Shown here one piece after another: positions 1 to 4,635 of a DNA stretch of 7,130 bases (position 1 is the stretch's first letter; every line of letters begins with the position of its first letter). The notes below the pieces were generated by a model. It made no database searches. It worked only from the letters and a program-made list of their open reading frames with translations, and was not told the origin of the DNA. The position numbers were made by a program, and so were the translations under genes. Location of the stretch: the NCBI GenBank assembly GCA_017396925.1, contig JAFQKM010000217.1, forward strand, positions 1-7,130, in the 5' to 3' direction. The stretch comes from Clostridia bacterium. Its GTDB lineage: Bacteria > Bacillota > Clostridia > Oscillospirales > Butyricicoccaceae.

Positions 1-80
1 GTGACCATCGCGAAAATGATCAGCATGGCAAAGATCGTTTTAAATCCGGGTTCCAAGAGTTTTGTCAGCTTTTTATCCAT
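1..80 (-). CDS. 5' end of a second GdpP-like gene, cut by the window edge
   Basis: The minus strand carries an ATG at 80-78 and 26 open codons that run off the left edge. They read MDKKLTKLLEPGFKTIFAML followed by IIFAMV. The complete GdpP encoded at 4636-6645 has the same first 21 residues and differs only at residues 22 (Val) and 25 (Leu). By direct comparison 73 of 80 bases match. The first 37 are identical, and five of the seven differences are synonymous. The RBS (AGGAG) and the 20 bases before the ATG are identical to those of the complete copy. The fragment covers only the start of the first membrane helix, so catalytic domains cannot be judged. It may be a full paralogue or a truncated duplicate. 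The substitution pattern suggests selection for protein sequence, which favours a functional gene, but only 26 codons are available. Confidence 0.75.
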   Translation of the reverse strand, partial: MDKKLTKLLEPGFKTIFAMLIIFAMV

Positions 81-166
81 AAGCTTTTGCTCCTAACCTG
101 TTCCCTTTTTCGGCCGCCGGGAGTCCCTCTCCCCCATCAGCCGATACTCAGGCAATATTATATTAC

Positions 167-195
167 AGTATAGCAAATCTGCACCCAAAAGGCAA
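167..195 (-). promoter_or_regulatory. Sigma-A promoter of the left gdpP-like copy
   Basis: Read on the minus strand, TTGCCT (195-190) and TATACT (172-167) are separated by 17 bases, with TG one base before the -10 (extended -10). Both hexamers, the spacing and the downstream AT-rich start region are the same as in the promoter at 4523-4551. The differences between the two copies in this stretch lie in the spacer and leader. The leader then forms a short hairpin (119-123 with 129-133). Confidence 0.7.
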
Positions 196-227
196 GATGC
201 CCATCCATGTGTTCCTCACATCGGATA

Positions 228-256
228 TTGATGAAAACAGAGAAATAGGGTAAAAT
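228..256 (+). promoter_or_regulatory. Promoter of the small membrane-protein gene
   Basis: TTGATG (228-233) and TAAAAT (251-256) are spaced by 17 bases. Transcription would start near 263. That is too close to the ATG at 269 for a ribosome site, so this promoter favours translation from the ATG at 308. It diverges from the gdpP-like promoter at 167-195, with the two -35 boxes about 32 bases apart. Confidence 0.5.
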
Positions 257-307
257 GAATACAAAGATATGTCCGGCTTTAATAAAGGAGCGTATAGAAC
301 GTATAGT

Positions 308-676
308 ATGAATAACGTGCGTAAAACCATCATCATAGCAATAATCATCGCATTGGTAATTACCTCATTTTTTATTGGAAGATATATTGAAGAAAGCCAA
401 AACAACAAAGTAAGAATCGCCCGCTGCAACACCCTCATTGGATTTGCAATAGACAAGGCGGAAGACGAAGATCTTTCAGACCAAGGTGTGATGCGCGCGT
501 TGATCAGCAATGTTTATGCGGCATATCAATTTTGTGATAACAGCAAAGCCGCAAATCAATTACATGATTTATGGAATTACTTACTATTTGAAAGTGATAA
601 CGATCTTGATGCCGTCAGAAAAACTGTACTGTACGAACTGAACGAAGTGCTACAGGCAATCAAAATGACTGATTGA
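308..676 (+). CDS. Small single-pass membrane protein, unknown function
   Basis: A 122-residue protein that I do not recognise. Residues 4-26 (VRKTIIIAIIIALVITSFFI and following) form one hydrophobic helix after a short basic N-terminus, so it is probably anchored with most of the chain on one side of the membrane. The remaining ~95 residues are mostly hydrophilic and look helical (for example the segment with DLDAVRKTVLYELNEVL near the end). They contain two Cys residues (CNTLIGF and QFCDNS) and no catalytic motif I can identify. An in-frame ATG at 269 would add 13 residues, but it lies almost on the predicted transcription start. AAAGGAG at 284-290 precedes 308 by a longish 17 bases, so the start remains uncertain. 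The gene is visibly more AT-rich than its neighbours and has its own promoter and terminator. This suggests an independently acquired cargo gene. Confidence 0.65.
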   Translation: MNNVRKTIIIAIIIALVITSFFIGRYIEESQNNKVRIARCNTLIGFAIDKAEDEDLSDQGVMRALISNVYAAYQFCDNSKAANQLHDLWNYLLFESDNDLDAVRKTVLYELNEVLQAIKMTD

Positions 677-701
677 AACAACTCCCAATTTATCAAACAC
701 C

Positions 702-744
702 AAACAGGCTCCCCTCCAAAAGGAAGGGAGCCTGTTTTTATTTC
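702..744 (+). terminator. Rho-independent terminator after the small membrane-protein gene
   Basis: A 12-base stem (702-713 with 726-737, core ACAGGCTCCC/GGGAGCCTGT) can extend inward by a CC/GG pair around AAAA. It is followed directly by a T-rich run (735-743). It lies 26 bases past the stop codon at 676. The T run is on the plus strand only, so it serves the upstream plus-strand gene. Confidence 0.85.
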
Positions 745-751
745 TTTCACA

Positions 752-792
752 CAACAAAAAACACCAACGCCCGGCGGGGGAATCGCCGGGCG
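752..792 (-). terminator. Minus-strand intrinsic terminator for the M20 amidohydrolase transcript
   Basis: A perfect 9 bp GC-rich stem (CGCCCGGCG 768-776 with CGCCGGGCG 784-792) has an A-rich tract on its left (752-763), which reads as a T-rich tract on the minus strand. The T run begins about six bases after the stem, so it is less compact than a classic terminator. It lies about 225 bases past the end of the amidohydrolase gene, the only upstream minus-strand gene in the window. Confidence 0.55.
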
Positions 793-829
793 CTGATGCA
801 GGGATGGATCTATACAAAACAAAGGGAGG

Positions 830-1000
830 AATAATGCTTGCTTGTCTGACTTTCAAAACAGGTGCTTCGCACCTTGGTTTTTCAAGCCAAGTGGCTCCGC
901 ACTGCGGTGCGGTTTCGCGGCATCTTTGCGAAGATGCTCGCGGATTAAGGTGTTTTTCCCCGGCGCATGTCCGTAGAAAAACTTTTCCTATAAAAGTTTT
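830..1000. repeat. Cluster of consecutive short hairpins in the 342 bp gap between genes
   Basis: The gene-free stretch 677-1018 holds the two terminators above and then a run of small perfect or near-perfect inverted repeats. These are AGGTGC/GCACCT (860-865, 869-874), CTTGG/CCAAG (873-877, 887-891), CCGCAC/GTGCGG (897-902, 907-912), CGCG+GCATCTT/AAGATGC+CGCG (916-942), and AAAACTTTT/AAAAGTTTT (978-986, 992-1000). Several loops are TTC or TGCG. On the minus strand this is the 3' untranslated region of the amidohydrolase mRNA. The run resembles hairpin-rich intergenic repeats common in Oscillospiraceae. I see no credible gene here, although a plus-strand ATG at 834 follows a good GGGAGG. Confidence 0.5.
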
Positions 1001-1018
1001 GCTTAGATTCTTTATTTT

Positions 1019-2389
1019 TTAGATATTCTGGAAGTCAACAGTAGCGTTGCCGTTTTCGTCGTACTTGACAGCGTCCTTATCGAGGATCAGGTCGTTGATG
1101 GCCTCGAAGTAAGCCTTGATGGAGGGATACTGAGGCTCGTACTGATCGATGATCTCCTTGGCAGCGGCTGCGTCGTTGCTCAGCAGAGCATCGGTGACGA
1201 AGAGCTGGGCCTTGGCCGAGTTGACACACAGACGGTTGGGGTCGGTGATGTAATAGTCGATGCCGTGGCCTGTGCCGGAAGCGCCGCAGGCGTTGAACTG
1301 GACGCCGGGCATGACGCAGGTGATGTCGCCGAAGTCGGAAGAACCGGTCGACCATCTGCCGTAGTCGAAGCGTACGCGGTCGGCGCCAACCAGATCGCCG
1401 CAGCACTTTTCAACCAGCTGCATGAACTTGACGTCGTGGATCTCGGGCGAATAGCCGGGACGGTCGCACAGCTCGACGCCTGCGCCCATAGCCAGAGCCG
1501 CACCGGTCAGCGCACGGTTGACCTTCTTGTTCTCGCGCTTGATGGCCTCGATGGTCTTGCCGCGGACGTAAGACTCGATCTTCATTTCGTCGGGAATGAT
1601 ATTAACGGCAACGTTAACACCCATCATGATGGGATGGAAACGGATGGTATCCTTCTCCTGGAAGGTTTCGCGCAGGTCGTTGACAGCCTGCAGACCCAGC
1701 ATAGCGGCATACTGTGCATTGATGCCCAGGTGAGGTGCGCCGCCGGCGTGGGAAGACTTGCCCTTGAACTTGATGGTCTTGGCCATGCAGCCGTTGTTGC
1801 CTGCGCCGCAGCCGAAGTCGAAGGCTTCGTCGGGGCCGGCAGCGCCGCCGTGGACCATCATGGCGATATCGACATCGTCGAAGTAGCCGCGGGACATAAA
1901 CTCGACCTTGCCGCCCATGTAGCCGATGACGCCCTGCTTGCGCAGATCTTCACGGAAGGCCAGCTGGATCATTTCCTCGGCGGGAACAGCCATCAGACGG
2001 ATCGAGCCGCACAGGCCGTCCAGCGCGCCGGGCTCCTTCAGGGCAGCTGCGATGCCCAGCAGGGCAGCAACCTGGCCGTGGTGGCCGCAGCAATGGGTCA
2101 TGCCGTTGACCGATTCGGGATGGTTGGCGATATCCAGCGCGTCGAGCTCGCCCATGATGCAGAGCTTGGGGCCGGGCTTGCCGGTATCGATATCGGTGTA
2201 GAAGCCGGGGATGTTGCCGGCCTGAACCAGGGTATAGCCCAGAGCTTCAAACTTCTCGGTCAGATAGCCGTTGGCTTCCCATTCGGTGTAACCGGTCTGG
2301 GGATGAGCCCACAGCCAGCGCTCGGCGTCGAGGATCATCTGCTTATTGTTATCAACGTTTTTAACGATCAGTTCCTGTCTGTTTGTCAT
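1019..2389 (-). CDS. M20-family metal-dependent amidohydrolase
   Basis: A 456-residue cytoplasmic protein without a signal peptide, slightly longer than typical M20D enzymes. In order it has a HPQTGYTE segment (29-36), GELDAL (80-84) and the metal-site motif HCCGHHG (99-105). The catalytic-base motif PAEE (136-139) follows, then VHGG with His180, SHAGGAPHLGINA (213-225, the dimerisation/lid region), GSSDFGD (349-355) and GHGIDYY with His375 near the end. M20 amidohydrolases such as aminoacylases and p-aminobenzoyl-glutamate hydrolase subunit B cleave an amide bond with a two-metal centre. Cys101, His103, Glu139, His180 and His375 are the likely ligands by family analogy. Most family members have Asp after the CGH, and here it is His104. 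The substrate cannot be named from sequence. GGAGG (2404-2400) sits 10 bases before the ATG. It has its own promoter and is monocistronic. Confidence 0.9.
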   Translation of the reverse strand: MTNRQELIVKNVDNNKQMILDAERWLWAHPQTGYTEWEANGYLTEKFEALGYTLVQAGNIPGFYTDIDTGKPGPKLCIMGELDALDIANHPESVNGMTHCCGHHGQVAALLGIAAALKEPGALDGLCGSIRLMAVPAEEMIQLAFREDLRKQGVIGYMGGKVEFMSRGYFDDVDIAMMVHGGAAGPDEAFDFGCGAGNNGCMAKTIKFKGKSSHAGGAPHLGINAQYAAMLGLQAVNDLRETFQEKDTIRFHPIMMGVNVAVNIIPDEMKIESYVRGKTIEAIKRENKKVNRALTGAALAMGAGVELCDRPGYSPEIHDVKFMQLVEKCCGDLVGADRVRFDYGRWSTGSSDFGDITCVMPGVQFNACGASGTGHGIDYYITDPNRLCVNSAKAQLFVTDALLSNDAAAAKEIIDQYEPQYPSIKAYFEAINDLILDKDAVKYDENGNATVDFQNI

Positions 2390-2432
2390 GGTAAAATTGC
2401 CTCCAATATATTTTTGGGTTCCATACGAGAAT

Positions 2433-2461
2433 ATTCTACCATATTAAATCGTTTAACGAAA
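2433..2461 (-). promoter_or_regulatory. Extended -10 promoter of the M20 gene, with an operator-like palindrome
   Basis: On the minus strand TAGAAT (2438-2433) is preceded by TGG, giving an extended -10 element. The matching -35 (TTCGTT, 17 bases upstream) is weak. TCGTT-T-AACGA (2449-2459) is an 11-base palindrome lying within the -35/-10 spacer region, where a repressor could bind. The untranslated leader is AT-rich and about 40 bases long. Confidence 0.4.
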
Positions 2462-2526
2462 GCAATTTTTATATATTCCCCATTTTTTCGTAGGAATCAA
2501 CGAAGGTTTTTGTGTGTTTTGACGAT

Positions 2527-2719
2527 GTGACGGAGCCCTCCGTCAAACACCGTAGGGACCGGCGTCCCCGACGGTCCGCAATGATAAGGCCTCCGTCAAA
2601 CACCGTAGGGGCCGATGACCACATCGGCCCGCGGACGGCCAATGGCCGTCCCTACACCCGTTTGACGGAAGGGCAGCGGATATGGTCTGACACCGTGTAG
2701 GGACGCGCACTGCGCGTCC
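2527..2719. repeat. Nest of three tandem GTAGGG-hairpin repeat modules
   Basis: This fills part of the 606 bp gap 2390-2995. Three modules each begin near (C)ACCGTAGGG or ACCGTGTAGGG and continue into a GC-rich hairpin. Module A (2547-2585) has a GGACCG/CGGTCC hairpin. Module B (2584-2656) has GGCCGAT/ATCGGCC (2610-2616, 2623-2629) and GGACGGCC/GGCCGTCC (2633-2640, 2644-2651). The third has GGACGCGCA/TGCGCGTCC (2701-2709, 2711-2719). A 21-base direct repeat starts at 2537 and at 2590. Module B is bounded by a perfect 10-base inverted repeat, TCCGTCAAAC (2592-2601) and GTTTGACGGA (2660-2669), so it is MITE-like. TGACGGAG/CTCCGTCA (2528-2545) forms a further palindrome. Modules A and B recur at 4206-4496. 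Confidence 0.8.
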
Positions 2720-2725
2720 GCAATA

Positions 2726-2860
2726 AGCCTCCCTTGTGCATACCCACAGGGCACTTAAGGGAGGTGGCACCGCAGGTGACGGAGGGATTGTATCCCCCAG
2801 CCTGCCTTATACAATCCCCCACCGCCCTTCGGGCAGAGCCCCCTTTGCACAAGGGGGCCT
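2726..2860. repeat. Imperfect inverted repeat made of two head-to-head hairpin units
   Basis: The left half starts AGCCTCCCTTGTGCA and the right half, read in reverse complement, starts AGGCCCCCTTGTGCA. Each half runs through its own inner hairpin (GGGAGGTGGC region on the left, GCCC TTC GGGC on the right) to a perfect central 10-base pair, GGGATTGTAT (2784-2793) with ATACAATCCC (2809-2818). Neither half encodes a protein. The form matches non-autonomous palindromic intergenic repeats of Clostridia; I cannot assign a named family. The segment 2861-2920 shows nothing recognisable. Confidence 0.7.
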
Positions 2861-2922
2861 ATTCTCCCGTCAGGCGGACGGCCAGCCCATACCCGATACT
2901 TAACAAATCCGTATAAATGCTA

Positions 2923-2951
2923 TTGACATCATGACCGTTCTGTGGTATCCT
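2923..2951 (+). promoter_or_regulatory. Strong sigma-A promoter of the replication cassette
   Basis: A consensus -35 TTGACA (2923-2928) is followed after 17 bases by TATCCT (2946-2951), with TGG directly before it (extended -10). A closer match to the -10 consensus, TATACT at 2952-2957, lies 23 bases from the -35 and is therefore less likely. The leader to the ATG at 2996 is about 38 bases, is AT-rich, and contains AAGGAG. The repeats end upstream, so this promoter belongs to the cassette. Confidence 0.65.
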
Positions 2952-2995
2952 TATACTAAAGAAAACAATATTATTTTTGAAAGGAGAACAGAAGT

Positions 2996-3700
2996 ATGGC
3001 CATGAAATATTTCCATTGCTATTACGACAACGAGGTGGCCGTCGACCGTCTGACCGACGCCCAGGCCGGACGCCTCTTCAAGGCCCTGCTGGATTATGCC
3101 AGCCGCCGGGAGGAAGGCCCGCTGGGGGCGAGGGAACAGGGCATCTTCGACCTGATGAGCCTGCAGATCGGCCGCGATCAGGAAAAGTATGAAGAACGCT
3201 GCTTGCGAAACAGGGAGAATGGCCGAAAAGGTGCCATGGTCACCAACAGCCGGCGAATGGCGGCCAATATCGGCCAAGAAGAAGACAAAGAAGAAGACAA
3301 AAACAAAAACGAAGACAAAGACGAAAACGAGGACAAAGACGAACACTTTTATTTCAGCCCAGAGCCATCGGCCGATGCCTCTGCGCAGCAGGTGTTCACC
3401 CTTCCACTCAACACCGGCGAGGATTTCCCGATTACATCGGATATGCTTTGTGATTGGGAAAGCCTGTATCCGGGGGTCGATGTGCTGCAGACCCTGCGGC
3501 ATATGCGCGGCTGGCTGGAGGGCAACCGTAACCGCCGCAAGACCCGAAAGGGCATCCTGCGGTTTGTTCATGGCTGGCTGGCCCGGGCGCAGGACAATGC
3601 CATAAAGCCGGGATACCGGGCGCAGTCGGGCGGACAGCAGGCCGACAATCCCTTCCTCGAGATGCTCCGGGAGGCGGAGGGCGACCATGAACCATTCTGA
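2996..3700 (+). CDS. Phage-type replisome organiser-like protein (DUF6291-like N-terminus)
   Basis: A 234-residue protein with three parts. Residues 1-80 match the N-terminal domain seen in many Firmicutes phage replication proteins: an aromatic start (KYFHCYYDNEVAVDRL), LTDAQAGRLFKALLDYA, an IFDLMSLQIGRD helix, and the basic NRENGRKGA tail. Residues 94-117 are a highly charged Glu/Asp/Lys/Asn linker. Residues 153-203 form a conserved C-terminal block (WESLYPGVDVLQTLRHMRGW, then RRKTRKGILRFVHGWLARAQ) that recurs in phage replication proteins and probably binds DNA or the helicase loader. By analogy it would recognise an origin and recruit the loader. AAGGAG (2981-2986) is nine bases before the ATG. 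A second ATG at 3002 is less well placed. It overlaps the next gene by 14 bases, so the two are one operon. Family placement is from memory of motifs, not a search. Confidence 0.75.
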   Translation: MAMKYFHCYYDNEVAVDRLTDAQAGRLFKALLDYASRREEGPLGAREQGIFDLMSLQIGRDQEKYEERCLRNRENGRKGAMVTNSRRMAANIGQEEDKEEDKNKNEDKDENEDKDEHFYFSPEPSADASAQQVFTLPLNTGEDFPITSDMLCDWESLYPGVDVLQTLRHMRGWLEGNRNRRKTRKGILRFVHGWLARAQDNAIKPGYRAQSGGQQADNPFLEMLREAEGDHEPF

Positions 3701-4214
3701 GACCCTGCGCATCCTCAGCGTGCTGCGTGCCGCCTATCCGGCCTTTTATAAAGACATGGGCCGCGAGACCCTCGACGGCATCGTGGCCCTCTGGCAGAGT
3801 ATGCTGGCCGATATGCCCTACGGGGTGGTCAATGCCGCCATCCGCGCCCTGATCGCCGGCGACAGAAAGGGCTATCCGCCCCATATCGGGGCGGTCATGG
3901 ATCATGTGCGCAGGCTGACCGCGCCGTCCGGCCCCGATGAGGATCAGAGCTGGAGCCGCATCGAGCGCGCCGTGGCCAACAGCGCCTATGAAGCCGAAAA
4001 GGAGTTTTACCGCCTGCCCGAGGAGCTGCAGCAGATCGTCGGCAGCCCCGCCCAGCTCCATGCCTGGAGCCAGATGGAGCGCGAGGCCTTTGATACCGTG
4101 GTGGCCTCCCATATCCGCCGCAGCCTGCGTGCCCGGATCGCCCGGCAGGAAGAGATGGCCCTGTTGCCCCCGGGGGACTTCAATAGCACCCTTCTTCCGC
4201 AAAACACACCGTAG
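3687..4214 (+). CDS. Replicative helicase loader, G39P-like
   Basis: A 175-residue, mostly helical protein. Residues 1-75 fit the N-terminal domain of phage helicase loader/inhibitor proteins of the SPP1 G39P type: ILSVLRAAYPAFYKDM, then LWQSMLADMPYGVVNAAIRA, then the YPPHIGAVMDHV motif. Residues 88-150 carry the block typical of clostridial members (WSRIERAVANSAYEAEKEF, LPEELQQIVGSPAQL, WSQM, TVVASHIRRS). There is no Walker A or B motif, so it is not a DnaC/DnaI-type ATPase loader. It would bind the hexameric DnaB-family helicase and deliver it to the origin complex formed with the upstream protein. GGAGG (3676-3680) lies six bases before the ATG inside the previous gene, and the 14-base overlap suggests coupled translation. 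The last two sense codons and the TAG stop (4209-4214) lie inside a dispersed repeat. Confidence 0.8.
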   Translation: MNHSETLRILSVLRAAYPAFYKDMGRETLDGIVALWQSMLADMPYGVVNAAIRALIAGDRKGYPPHIGAVMDHVRRLTAPSGPDEDQSWSRIERAVANSAYEAEKEFYRLPEELQQIVGSPAQLHAWSQMEREAFDTVVASHIRRSLRARIARQEEMALLPPGDFNSTLLPQNTP

Positions 4215-4496
4215 GGACCGGCGTCCCCGACGGTCCGCAATGATGGGGCTTCCGACGCCCGGAGCCCTCCCGCGGCGAGAGGGAGGGTGGCGTTGGCGAA
4301 GCCAATGCCGGGAGAGTGTGGCTGTTTTTTCTTTCCTTATCCTTTACCGGGCTTGTCAAATGACCCTTCCACCGCTAAAGCGGTCCCCCTTCCCTCGCGC
4401 TTTCAGCGCAAAGGGACGGCTAAATAAGGCCTCCGTCAGACATCGTAGGGGCCGATGACCACATCGGCCCGCGGACGGCCAATGGCCGTCCCTACA
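4206..4496. repeat. Second copy of the repeat modules, split by a 179 bp hairpin-rich segment
   Basis: This fills most of the 421 bp gap 4215-4635. Bases 4206-4244 are identical over 39 bases to 2547-2585 (module A), and 4424-4496 match 2584-2656 at 71 of 73 bases (module B), in the same orientation. In the first copy A and B abut; here 4245-4423 lies between them. The inserted part carries its own hairpins: GGCGTTGGC/GCCAATGCC (4279-4299), ACCGCT/AGCGGT (4371-4376, 4379-4384) and GCGCT/AGCGC (4397-4409). It also has a T6 run at 4325-4330 that might help end transcription of the replication cassette. Its ends (AGCCCTCCC near 4263 and, reversed, AGCCGTCCC near 4421) resemble the ends of the inverted repeat at 2726-2860. 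No protein-coding gene is credible here. Confidence 0.75.
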
Positions 4497-4522
4497 GTGC
4501 CTCTCCGATCCTGCCATGCATC

Positions 4523-4551
4523 TTGCCTTTTGGGCGTGGATTTGCTATACT
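4523..4551 (+). promoter_or_regulatory. Sigma-A promoter of gdpP-rplI
   Basis: TTGCCT (4523-4528) and TATACT (4546-4551) are separated by 17 bases, and TG one base upstream of the -10 makes it an extended -10 promoter. The same elements are preserved at 167-195 in inverted orientation. Transcription should start near 4558, leaving a leader of nearly 80 bases with a GGGG/CCCC hairpin (4583-4586, 4596-4599) before the RBS. Confidence 0.75.
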
Positions 4552-4635
4552 GTAATATAATATTGCCCGAGTATCGTCCATTGGGGAAAAGGGAGCCCCG
4601 ATCGATGCCCGGAAACAGGTTAGGAGCAAAAGCTT

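Noticed and set aside
834..1022. Short plus-strand ORF with a good GGGAGG before ATG 834
   Set aside because: Its codons are made almost entirely of the hairpin repeats, it overlaps the end of the M20 gene, and the protein shows no domain. It was not called a gene, though the RBS spacing is good enough to keep in mind.
1265..2530. 421-codon plus-strand open frame opposite the M20 gene
   Set aside because: It is antisense to a gene with clear M20 motifs. Its translation is low-complexity (Ala, Gly, Asp, Val-rich), as expected from the complement of GC-rich coding DNA, and it has no conserved motif.
2610..2656. Possible CRISPR-like repeats
   Set aside because: The copies are few, irregularly spaced and internally palindromic with no unique spacers, and there are no cas genes.
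2512..2916. Several 60-75 codon ORFs in the repeat nest on both strands
   Set aside because: They are translations of palindromic repeats (the same Arg/Pro-rich peptides recur at 4007-4458) without consistent ribosome sites.
2923..2957. TTGACA with TATACT as the cassette promoter
   Set aside because: The 23-base spacing is too long for a sigma-A promoter; TATCCT at 17 bases with TGG before it fits better.
3189..3605. 138-codon overlapping ORF with a (Lys-Thr)n stretch
   Set aside because: It is a frame shadow of the replisome organiser gene. The Lys-Thr run is the period-6 linker read in another frame.
4279..4330. Intrinsic terminator after the helicase loader
   Set aside because: The 9 bp stem (4279-4299) is good, but the T run starts 26 bases later, so it was not called as a separate terminator and is only noted within the repeat entry.
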